From JAPWJZ01 sp035626855 (lineage in GTDB: Bacteria > Pseudomonadota > Alphaproteobacteria > Micavibrionales > UBA2020), in contig DASPMW010000088.1 in the NCBI GenBank assembly GCA_035626855.1, positions 1 to 9,546 on the forward strand: a stretch of 9,546 bases of DNA. The letters are read 5' to 3'. Shown here in pieces: positions 1 to 5,731 of the stretch (the first letter of the stretch is position 1; each line of letters starts with the position of its first letter). The position numbers and the translations under genes were made by a program. The notes below the pieces were generated by a model that saw nothing but the letters and a program-made list of their open reading frames with translations, was not told where the DNA came from and searched no databases.

Positions 1-1791
1 CTCGACGATGCGGGCCTGGTCGAGCAGGAGGAACGCGGTTTCGCTCACCAATTCGCCTTGCGTGTCGTTGGCGACCATGCCGCGCAGTTTCGCGATCACC
101 GGATGGTCCTCGTTGATCTCGAGGATTGGCTGCATGCGCTCGTCATAGCCCTGCGACTTTTTCAGCACGCGGTTCATATGCATATCGACCGAGTTTTCCG
201 GCGCGACGAGGCAGACGGGACTGTCGACGAGGCGGTCGGAGACCATCACGTCCTTGACCTCGCCCTTCAGCACGTCCTTCAGGCGCGCGACGAGCTTTTC
301 GGTTTCGCCTTTCGCGGCTTCGTCTTTCGGCTTGTCGTCTTCCTTGCCCTTGATCTTGGAAAGGTCCGACTTGCCGCGCGTGATCGACTTGAATTTCTTC
401 TGCTTGTATTCCGCCTGGATGGGTAACCAGAATTCGTCGATCGTGTCGGTCATGAACAGCACCTCGACATCCTTGGCGCGGAACGCCTCGAGCTGCGGGG
501 AGTTGCGGGCGGCGTCGAGCGTCGGGCCGGAGAGGTAATAGATCTGGTCCTGCCCTTCCTGCATCCGCTCGATATATTCATCGAGCGAGACGAGACCCTC
601 GGCCTTCGACGAATAGAAGCGCGCGACGCGGCAGAGCTGGTCGCGATAGGCGTGGGCGTCGTAAAGGCCTTCCTTGACGACGGGGCCGAACAGGCTCCAG
701 AAATTCTCGTATTCCTTGATGTCGGCTTTGGCCTTCTCTTCCAATTCCGTCAAAATTTTGCGCGTGATCGCGCCGCTCATCTTGGCGACGACGGGGTTCG
801 ACTGCAGCAATTCGCGGCTGATGTTGAGCGGCAGGTCTTCACTGTCCACCACCCCCTTGACGAAGCGCAGGAAGGGCGGGATCAGCGTTTCCACGCCGTC
901 GGTGATGAACACGCGGCGCACATAGAGCTTCACGCCGTGGTGGCGCTTGGGATCGTACAAATCGAAGGGCTTCATCGCAGGGATGAACAGCAGGTTGTTG
1001 TATTCATACGCCCCCTCGGCGCGCCAGTGCAGCGTCATCCAGGGCTCGTCGATCTGGAGCGTGTCGGAGACGCTGCGATAGAATTCCTTGTACTGGTCTT
1101 GCGTGATGTCTGCCTTCGGGCGCATCCAGAGTGCAGCGCCGGAATTCACCTGCACGGCCTTCTCGCCGGGGCCCATATAGATGGGGAAGTTGATATGGTC
1201 GGAATATTTCTTGATGACCGCCTTCAGGCGTTCTTCGAGCAGGAATTCCGATGCGTCGTCCTTGATATGCAGCACAATCTCTGTGCCGCGCGTGTCCTTC
1301 AGCGCCTCGTCGATCGTGTAGCTGCCGCGGCCGTCAGAGACCCAGACATGCGCAAGGCTTTCGCCGGCCCGGCGGCTGGTGACCTGCACCCGGTCGGCGA
1401 CCATGAAGCAGGAATAAAAGCCGACGCCGAACTGGCCGATCAGGCTCATGTCGTTTTTCTTGTCGCCGTCGAGGTTCTTGACGAGCTCGCGCGTGCCGGA
1501 ATGGGCAATCGTGCCGAGGTTTTTGATGAGGTCGTCCTTCGTCATGCCGATGCCGTTATCGGTGACGGTGACGGTGCGCGCATCGGCGTCGAAGCTGACA
1601 TTGATGCGGAATTCGGGATTGTCTTTCGTGAGTTCGGGCTTGGCAATCGCGTCATAGCGCAGGCGGTCGCAGGCGTCCGACGCGTTCGAGATCAGCTCCC
1701 GCAGGAAAATCTCCCGCTGCGTGTAAAGCGCGTTGGCGACGATATCGAGCAGGCGGCTGACTTCCGCCTGGAATTCACGTTGTTCGGACAT
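1..1791 (-). CDS. htpG: Molecular chaperone HtpG (bacterial Hsp90), 3' end outside window
   Basis: ATP-dependent cytosolic Hsp90-family chaperone that acts as a dimer. I translated the frame by hand from the ATG at 1791: 597 codons run to the window edge with no stop, and about 25-35 C-terminal residues are missing compared with the usual 620-630. The N-terminal ATPase domain shows the Bergerat motifs in order: ELISNASDACDRLRY (about residues 32-46, with the Mg/ATP residues E32, N36 and D39), DNGIGM (78-83) and the lid motif GQFGVGFYS (119-127). The middle domain has the client- and phosphate-contacting stretch SEDLPLNISRELLQ. The start is set by the first ATG, preceded by AAGGAG at 1800-1805 with an 8-nt gap. 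It lies 87 nt downstream of pdxH on the same strand, so read-through from pdxH is possible, although a candidate promoter sits in the gap. Identification is certain from the motifs and length. Confidence 0.97.
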   Translation of the reverse strand, partial: MSEQREFQAEVSRLLDIVANALYTQREIFLRELISNASDACDRLRYDAIAKPELTKDNPEFRINVSFDADARTVTVTDNGIGMTKDDLIKNLGTIAHSGTRELVKNLDGDKKNDMSLIGQFGVGFYSCFMVADRVQVTSRRAGESLAHVWVSDGRGSYTIDEALKDTRGTEIVLHIKDDASEFLLEERLKAVIKKYSDHINFPIYMGPGEKAVQVNSGAALWMRPKADITQDQYKEFYRSVSDTLQIDEPWMTLHWRAEGAYEYNNLLFIPAMKPFDLYDPKRHHGVKLYVRRVFITDGVETLIPPFLRFVKGVVDSEDLPLNISRELLQSNPVVAKMSGAITRKILTELEEKAKADIKEYENFWSLFGPVVKEGLYDAHAYRDQLCRVARFYSSKAEGLVSLDEYIERMQEGQDQIYYLSGPTLDAARNSPQLEAFRAKDVEVLFMTDTIDEFWLPIQAEYKQKKFKSITRGKSDLSKIKGKEDDKPKDEAAKGETEKLVARLKDVLKGEVKDVMVSDRLVDSPVCLVAPENSVDMHMNRVLKKSQGYDERMQPILEINEDHPVIAKLRGMVANDTQGELVSETAFLLLDQARIVE

Positions 1792-1841
1792 ATCATATGC
1801 TCCTTGTTTGTCGGCCGCCCTCTAAGAGGCGCGGCGGAAAT

Positions 1842-1869
1842 AATTTATTTAACGGCGCAGAAAACTCAA
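1842..1869 (-). promoter_or_regulatory. Candidate promoter of htpG
   Basis: On the minus strand, TTGAGT (1864-1869) is followed after 16 bp by TAAATT (1842-1847), about 50 nt before the htpG start codon. With the preceding C the -35 reads CTTGAG, close to the CTTGAA of heat-shock sigma-32 promoters. The -10 is not a good match to the sigma-32 form, so a sigma-70 or mixed reading is equally possible. The leader between this site and the start holds a GC-rich dyad around CCTCTTAGAGG (1819-1829). This is a pattern match only. Confidence 0.35.
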
Positions 1870-1878
1870 GTCCCCGCT

Positions 1879-2469
1879 TCAGGGGTTCAGGCGCGTCAGG
1901 TCCCAGCCGTCCCCATTGCGGGAGAAGACGAAACGGTCATGCAGCCGCCCCTCGCCCTCCTGCCAGAATTCGATCCGGGCCGGCTTCAATATAAATCCGC
2001 CCCAATGCGGCGGGCGCGGAATATCCTGGCCCTTGAATTTCTGCGCGTATTCTTTCACGCGGCCCTCCAGCTCTTCGCGGCTTTCCAGCGGCTGGGATTG
2101 GCGGCTCGCCCAAGCGCCGAGGCGGGAGAGGACGTGACGCGTCTTGAAATAGGCATCGACCGCCCAGGCCGGCGTCTGGCTGACCGTGCCCTCGACCCGC
2201 ACCTGGCGGCGCATCGTCTTCCAGTGGAACACCATCGCCGCCTTTGGATTATGCAAAAGCTCGCCGGATTTGCGGCTTTCCAGATTCGTGTAGAACCTGA
2301 ACCCCTGATCATCAACGCCCTTCATCAGGACCATGCGCACCGAAGGCTGGCCATCGGCAGATACCGTGGCCAAAGCCGTGGCTTCGGGGTCGTTCGGCTC
2401 AGTCTGGGCCGCTTCCGCGATCCATTCATGAAAGAGCTCGATCGGGTCCTGGTCGCGCAGGATATCCAT
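1879..2469 (-). CDS. pdxH: Pyridoxamine 5'-phosphate oxidase (FMN-dependent)
   Basis: Oxidises pyridoxamine 5'-phosphate or pyridoxine 5'-phosphate to pyridoxal 5'-phosphate with O2 and FMN, the last step of de novo vitamin B6 synthesis and the salvage step; cytosolic homodimer. The 196-aa product has normal length and the full set of family signatures: RMVLMK (45-50) and FRFYTN followed by ESRKSGEL (57-71) for FMN binding, FHWKTMRRQVRVEG (81-94), GAWASRQS (118-125), PRPPHWGG (151-158), IEFWQ (166-170), and RLHDR (175-179), whose R175 and H177 correspond to the PLP-contacting Arg/His pair. The C-terminus is the expected W-x3-RLxP ending. The start at 2469 gives the family's usual N-terminus, but its ribosome binding site is weak. 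htpG follows 87 nt downstream, and a divergent lipoprotein gene starts 153 bp upstream. I could not pick a convincing promoter in that gap. Identification is secure. Confidence 0.97.
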   Translation of the reverse strand: MDILRDQDPIELFHEWIAEAAQTEPNDPEATALATVSADGQPSVRMVLMKGVDDQGFRFYTNLESRKSGELLHNPKAAMVFHWKTMRRQVRVEGTVSQTPAWAVDAYFKTRHVLSRLGAWASRQSQPLESREELEGRVKEYAQKFKGQDIPRPPHWGGFILKPARIEFWQEGEGRLHDRFVFSRNGDGWDLTRLNP

Positions 2470-2622
2470 GGGTCATCCGTGTCAGGAATGCCGCAGCCCG
2501 AAGATAGTTTGGATTGCGGCGAACAAAAAAACTGCTAGAACGTTATATAAAGCGGATTTAGCGCCAGAGCAAACACCTTGGGGCAGTCCTGTCCAGTTTC
2601 CACAATGAAAGGCGATACTAGA

Positions 2623-3117
2623 ATGAAAAAACAACTCACGATCCTGGCCCTGATGGCGACGCTGTCCCTCGGCGCCTGCGCGCAGCCGGGCGAACAAAAT
2701 GCCTGGGGCATGGGCAACAAGCAGACGGTCGGCGCCCTTGGCGGCGCGGTCGCCGGCGGCCTCCTCGGCTCCAAAATCGGCAAAGGCAGCGGCGCTTCCT
2801 GGGCAACCGGCGCAGGCGCGGTACTCGGCGCACTCGCAGGCTCCTCGATCGGCAAATCGCTCGACCAGGCTGACCGCATGTATGCGCAGCAGGCCTGGGA
2901 TCGCGCTTACACCGCCCCCATCGGCCAGACCGTTCGCTGGAACAACCCGGATAACGGCCACTACGGCACAGTCACCCCGGTCCGCGAAGGCCGCAGCACC
3001 TCGACCGGCAGCACCTGCCGCGAATACAAGCAGAGCATCTTCATCGACGGCCAGGCGCAGACCGCCGTCGGCACCGCCTGCCAGAACTCGGATGGCAGCT
3101 GGGCGATCGTTAACTAA
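2623..3117 (+). CDS. Glycine-zipper surface lipoprotein, RT0821/Lpp0805 (17-kDa antigen) type
   Basis: Predicted outer-membrane lipoprotein of 164 aa. The N-terminus is a type II signal peptide: MKK, a hydrophobic run, then lipobox LGAC with the lipidated cysteine at residue 19. Next comes a glycine-zipper segment (about residues 36-84) with repeated GxxxG spacing, as in GALGGAVAGG and GAGAVLGALAGSSIG, which the family uses for membrane packing. The C-terminal domain (about 90-164) has the family pattern: WNNPDNGHYG, then STCREY, then a GTAC-x5-DGSWAI ending, with two cysteines that could pair. I chose ATG 2623 because it gives a clean signal peptide and has AAAGG at 2608-2612. The open frame extends upstream to ATG 2605 and TTG 2578, which would put odd charged residues before the signal. 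A strong terminator follows. The exact role is unknown; an envelope-stability function is inferred from the family. Confidence 0.85.
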   Translation: MKKQLTILALMATLSLGACAQPGEQNAWGMGNKQTVGALGGAVAGGLLGSKIGKGSGASWATGAGAVLGALAGSSIGKSLDQADRMYAQQAWDRAYTAPIGQTVRWNNPDNGHYGTVTPVREGRSTSTGSTCREYKQSIFIDGQAQTAVGTACQNSDGSWAIVN

Positions 3118-3138
3118 GCGATCGACTCTCTGAAATAC

Positions 3139-3171
3139 AAAAAGGCCGGCTGGAAACAGCCGGCCTTTTTT
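3139..3171. terminator. Bidirectional intrinsic terminator between convergent genes
   Basis: A 14-bp perfect stem (3139-3152 with 3157-3170) is closed by a GAAA tetraloop (3153-3156). The core pairs are GGCCGGCTG with CAGCCGGCC. T runs follow in both directions: six on the plus strand (3166-3171) and five on the minus strand. It lies 22 nt after the lipoprotein stop and 21 nt beyond the stop of the convergent IalB-type gene, so it serves both. Confidence 0.93.
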
Positions 3172-3191
3172 ATTGGGGCAAAGCGGAGCGG

Positions 3192-3737
3192 TTAATACCC
3201 GCATTCCTTGTTGATCGCCTTATACGCCTCGCCCGCGCCCTGCAGGCTGTAGGTGTCGGTGATCATGTTGCCGCGTTTCGATGCGTTGCGGATGGTGAGC
3301 GCCGTGCCCTTGGCGATTGCGGCGGCGAGCTCGTCTTCCTTGCCTTGGTCGTCCATCCAGGCCATCTGCGCTTCAGATTCCGAGGGCTTGTCGCGGCCGC
3401 CGGTTGCCATGGTGAATACCTTGCCGTCGACCGACACCGTCGCGCGGCTGCCCGGCTTGATGGTGAATCCCGCATCAACGGTCACCGCGTTCTTTTCATC
3501 TTCGGCGGGCCAATGGGTAATGAACAGGAAGCTGTCCTCGCGCCCCTTCACCGGCTTGTCGCTGCTGGTCGATTGCGGCTTCGACGCCATATAGCACACC
3601 TTGTTGCCGTTATCGGTGAACCACGCGGCTTCCCAGTTGCCGAACTTGCCGAGCGGTTTCGCGTCCTGCGCGCCTTGCGCGAACGCCGTTGCGGCCGAGA
3701 TAAACACCACGGCCGTTGTGAGCAGCGTTTTTTTCAT
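3192..3737 (-). CDS. Invasion-associated locus B (IalB) family periplasmic protein
   Basis: Secreted protein of 181 aa. A Sec signal peptide (residues 1-20) ends in AFA, with likely cleavage before QGAQ. The mature part begins with the family's FGNWEAAWF segment (32-40), followed by CYMASKPQ (48-55) and FLFITHWP (70-77), then an ITDTYSLQGAGEAYKAINKEC ending. C48 and C179 are the only cysteines in the mature protein and are placed to form the disulfide commonly seen in this family. IalB was named in Bartonella for erythrocyte invasion. Free-living alphaproteobacteria carry several paralogs of unknown role, so invasion should not be assumed here. The start is well supported by GGAGG at 3744-3748 with a 6-nt gap. 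It is transcribed divergently from the ECF sigma gene and shares a 180-bp gap with it. Family assignment is fairly sure; function is open. Confidence 0.85.
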   Translation of the reverse strand: MKKTLLTTAVVFISAATAFAQGAQDAKPLGKFGNWEAAWFTDNGNKVCYMASKPQSTSSDKPVKGREDSFLFITHWPAEDEKNAVTVDAGFTIKPGSRATVSVDGKVFTMATGGRDKPSESEAQMAWMDDQGKEDELAAAIAKGTALTIRNASKRGNMITDTYSLQGAGEAYKAINKECGY

Positions 3738-3787
3738 GTCCTGCCTCCATCGAAAAATACAAGCTTTAGAAGACGTTAACGGTAAGA

Positions 3788-3817
3788 TGATCCAAAGCCA
3801 AGCAAAAACCGTATAAA
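3788..3817 (+). promoter_or_regulatory. Candidate ECF-sigma (RpoE/ChrR-type) promoter of the sigma-chrR operon
   Basis: TGATCC (3788-3793) is followed by an 18-bp spacer and TATAAA (3812-3817). From memory, promoters of the Rhodobacter sphaeroides sigma-E/ChrR regulon have a TGATC-type -35 with an AT-rich -10 about 18 bp away, including the promoter of rpoE-chrR itself. The site sits 100 bp upstream of the sigma start on the correct strand, and the spacing points to autoregulation. It rests on a single copy in this window. Confidence 0.6.
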
Positions 3818-3917
3818 GCTTAACCGATCGGACAAGATGATGCTCGCGCTGGCGTATAACATCTTTGAAGCAGTGGATTTTCTTGCCATCTCCCCCTGGC
3901 TTCCCTTACAAAAGGCT

Positions 3918-4508
3918 ATGTCCTTGAAAGACACGCGAAATACGCTTGCCGTGGCGAATGACCAGGGCAGCTTCAACGATATGCTCGCGCGCGTCGGCTC
4001 GGCGCGCGACGAAGATGCCTTCGTGCGCCTGTTCAACTACTACGCGCCGCGCGTGAAATCCTACCTGCTCAAAAGCGGCCTCGGAGAGGCGCAGGCGGAA
4101 GAGGTGGTGCAGAACACCTTCGTCACCGTCTGGGAAAAAGCCTCGCAATATAACCCGAAAAAAGCGGCAGCATCGACCTGGATCTTCACCGTCGCGCGCA
4201 ACAAGCGCATCGACGCGCTGCGCCGCGACAAGAACATCGACGTCAATTCCGACAGCGAATCGCTGGAAAACGCGGTTGCCGAAACCGCGGCGGAATATGC
4301 CGATGCGGAGGATGTCGAGCGCCTGACCGAAGCCATGGAAACGCTGCCGCCGGAGCAGGCAGAGCTGCTGCGCATGGCGTTTTTCGACGACATGACGCAC
4401 AGCGCAATCTCGACTAAGACCAAGCTGCCGCTGGGCACCGTGAAGTCGCGGCTGCGCCTTGCCATGGATAAACTCCGTGGCATGCTGGAGCCGGGAGGTG
4501 CGTCATGA
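3918..4508 (+). CDS. rpoE: ECF RNA polymerase sigma factor, RpoE/ChrR-linked group
   Basis: Group IV sigma factor of 196 aa that would direct RNA polymerase to a stress regulon when freed from the anti-sigma encoded next to it. Region sigma-2 spans about 34-105, with AFVRLFNYYAPRVKSYL, then EEVVQNTFVTVWEKA, then STWIFTVARNKRIDALRR (the -10 recognition part). An acidic linker follows (about 106-135). Region sigma-4 spans about 138-190, with LPPEQAELLRMAFFDDMTHS and the helix-turn-helix LPLGTVKSRLRLAMDKLR. The gene overlaps the downstream anti-sigma by four bases (ATGA), so the two are probably translationally coupled. The start is uncertain: ATG 3918 has AAAAGG only 2 nt upstream, TTG 3924 would be better spaced, and the open frame runs back to ATG 3837. 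The extra residues are hydrophobic and unlike the family, so I reject that extension. The gene symbol is by analogy with Rhodobacter. Confidence 0.9.
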   Translation: MSLKDTRNTLAVANDQGSFNDMLARVGSARDEDAFVRLFNYYAPRVKSYLLKSGLGEAQAEEVVQNTFVTVWEKASQYNPKKAAASTWIFTVARNKRIDALRRDKNIDVNSDSESLENAVAETAAEYADAEDVERLTEAMETLPPEQAELLRMAFFDDMTHSAISTKTKLPLGTVKSRLRLAMDKLRGMLEPGGAS

Positions 4509-5206
4509 AAATGCTGACGATGGTCAAGGACCCGCTGCAATCGCTCGACATGCTATTGATGCGCCATGCCGCGCGCCGGCTTGGTCCGCATGAAAGCCTG
4601 CTGGTGAGCGCGGCCGCCGCGCTGAACGGCACGATCCGCCAGCGCATCGCGCAGTATGAAGCGCATGGCGCGCAGCTGATGTGCGAGGAGCAGGCGCAGC
4701 TCGCCGCGAAATGCCTCGACAGCGTCATGGCACGGATTCACGCGCCGAAGGACGAGGCGCCCGCGCCCTGCGCCGACAAGACGAAGCCCTGCCCGCCCTC
4801 CCCCGATCTTTTCATTCCGGATGTGGTGCACGGGATGATTTCAGCTGTCTGCGCGCAGAAGCAAAAACAATGGACGCGCGCGACGCACGGCATCCTGCGC
4901 ATCGACCTGAATGTGCGGGAGCAGACCCCCGTGCAGAAATTCCTCAAGCTCATGAAGATGGGGCCGCAATTCCGTACGCCGCGCCATACGCATAGCGGCA
5001 CGGAAATCACGCTGGTGCTGCATGGCAGTTTCAGCGATGAATTCGGCAGCTGGAAAAAGGGCGATATCGTCATCCTGACCGACCCTCGCGTCGCGCACCA
5101 GCCGGTCGCGGGCGAGGAAGGCTGCGTCTGCCTGACGCTGACCGAGTCACCCTTGCGGTTCGAGAACCCGGTGACGCGGATGATCAATACGTATTTCAGG
5201 GTTTAG
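4505..5206 (+). CDS. chrR: ChrR-like anti-sigma factor with cupin sensor domain; zinc ligands of the sigma-binding domain absent
   Basis: Anti-sigma of 233 aa that should hold the upstream ECF factor inactive until a signal such as singlet oxygen or organic peroxide. The N-terminal domain (about 11-80) aligns without gaps to my memory of Rhodobacter ChrR (DMLLMRHAARRLG... against DALLTAYAAGTLS...). At the four known zinc-ligand positions, His6, His31, Cys35 and Cys38, this protein has Q12, A37, N41 and I44. The C-terminal cupin (about 120-233) keeps the metal set H161-x-H163-x3-E167 and H198, and the CxC pair C207/C209. The ending SPLRFENP...YFRV also matches ChrR. Four further cysteines (C60, C70, C89, C96) lie between or near the domains. 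Start ATG 4505 overlaps the sigma stop and has GGGAGG at 4493-4498. No target genes such as a photolyase or cyclopropane fatty acid synthase follow; a palindromic repeat does. Confidence 0.88.
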   Translation: MKMLTMVKDPLQSLDMLLMRHAARRLGPHESLLVSAAAALNGTIRQRIAQYEAHGAQLMCEEQAQLAAKCLDSVMARIHAPKDEAPAPCADKTKPCPPSPDLFIPDVVHGMISAVCAQKQKQWTRATHGILRIDLNVREQTPVQKFLKLMKMGPQFRTPRHTHSGTEITLVLHGSFSDEFGSWKKGDIVILTDPRVAHQPVAGEEGCVCLTLTESPLRFENPVTRMINTYFRV

Positions 5207-5219
5207 ATTTTTTTTCTCA

Positions 5220-5289
5220 GTCATCCTGAGCGCAGCGAAGGATCTCCCTTTTGCGGCGAAGGGAGATCCTTCGCTGCGCTCAGGATGAC
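5220..5289. repeat. Perfect 31-bp inverted repeat (REP-like intergenic palindrome)
   Basis: Arms 5220-5250 and 5259-5289 are exact reverse complements over 31 bp, around an 8-nt loop (5251-5258). Each arm contains the TCCTGAGCGCAGCGAAGGAT word. From memory, this word recurs in intergenic palindromes of many bacterial genomes and is often mistranslated as a HPERSEGS peptide. It sits exactly between the convergent ends of chrR (stop at 5206) and the small lipoprotein gene (stop at 5295). The T8 run (5208-5215) lies on the wrong side of the stem for a plus-strand intrinsic terminator, so termination would have to be Rho-independent without a U tract, or the element has another role such as mRNA 3'-end protection. 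Confidence 0.9.
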
Positions 5290-5294
5290 AAGCT

Positions 5295-5630
5295 TTACTT
5301 GCTGCAGTGATAGGTGAATTCCCAATGCGGCGCCTGATAAAGCACCCCCTGCGTGATGCTGCAGCGTCGGCGCGTTTTCGCGAGCCAGGCGGTCGCCGCC
5401 TCACCTGCGACGCTTTCCGGCGGCGTGCCGTGGCCGAGGACGTAGCCGGGGGTTGGCAGCACGAACAGCTTTCCTGCTTCCATGTTATCGACGACCTTCC
5501 AGCTGCCGGCCGGCGTCTCGACGGTGTTGAAACCGTATCCCTTGTAATCGAACGAGAGATGCCGCTGCGACATGGTGCAGGCGGACAGCGCGAGGCAGAG
5601 GGCGAGGATGGAAAGAAGTTTTGCGTTCAT
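5295..5630 (-). CDS. Small putative lipoprotein, function unknown
   Basis: Predicted lipoprotein of 111 aa. The N-terminus MNAKLLSILALCLALSAC is a short type II signal peptide with lipobox LSAC and the lipidated cysteine at residue 18. The mature part is about 94 aa, mixed in charge, with motifs such as SFDYKGYGFNTVETPAG and VLPTPGYVLGHGTPPES. C90 and C109 could form a disulfide. I do not recognise a family. I chose the ATG at 5630 because it gives the signal peptide directly; the open frame runs on to 5822, but that part is Arg-rich, crosses the neighbouring gene and is not credible. The ribosome binding site is weak (GGGTG). The stop is five bases from the end of the large inverted repeat, and the gene may be co-transcribed with the metallophosphoesterase gene 101 bp upstream if the hairpin between them is leaky. 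Confidence 0.7.
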   Translation of the reverse strand: MNAKLLSILALCLALSACTMSQRHLSFDYKGYGFNTVETPAGSWKVVDNMEAGKLFVLPTPGYVLGHGTPPESVAGEAATAWLAKTRRRCSITQGVLYQAPHWEFTYHCSK

Positions 5631-5690
5631 GAAATCACACCCGTGTTTCGCCGAGTATAGCGAAAAGAAAACAGGTGGCAAATGCCGAGA

Positions 5691-5727
5691 AAGCCCCCTC
5701 TCCCGCCCTGCGCAGGAGAGGGGGTTT
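5691..5727. repeat. Intergenic palindrome / weak terminator after the A1-like gene
   Basis: A 10-bp perfect G/C stem, CCCCCTCTCC (5694-5703) with GGAGAGGGGG (5715-5724), encloses an 11-nt loop and extends by one wobble and two A-T pairs at its base. In the direction of the minus-strand gene ending at 5732, the stem is followed by CTTTCTC, a poor U tract, so termination would be partial at best. The sequence type, CCCTCTCC with CGCAGGAGAGGG, looks like another dispersed intergenic palindrome rather than a gene-specific terminator. Confidence 0.6.
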
Positions 5728-5731
5728 ATCC

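Noticed and set aside
652..2538. 628-codon open frame on the plus strand across htpG and pdxH
   Set aside because: It is antisense to two certain genes; the product has no recognisable domain and its residues mirror the GC-rich codons of htpG and pdxH.
2482..3204. 240-codon minus-strand open frame over the glycine-zipper lipoprotein
   Set aside because: The plus strand carries a signal peptide, lipobox, family motifs and terminator; the minus frame runs through the terminator.
5208..5289. T8 run plus large hairpin as a chrR terminator
   Set aside because: The T run precedes the stem on the plus strand and is an A run after it on the minus strand, so the order is wrong for an intrinsic terminator.
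5147..5404. 85-codon minus-strand frame containing a HPERSEGS-type peptide
   Set aside because: This is the translation of the 31-bp inverted repeat, a common annotation artefact, and it overlaps two real genes.
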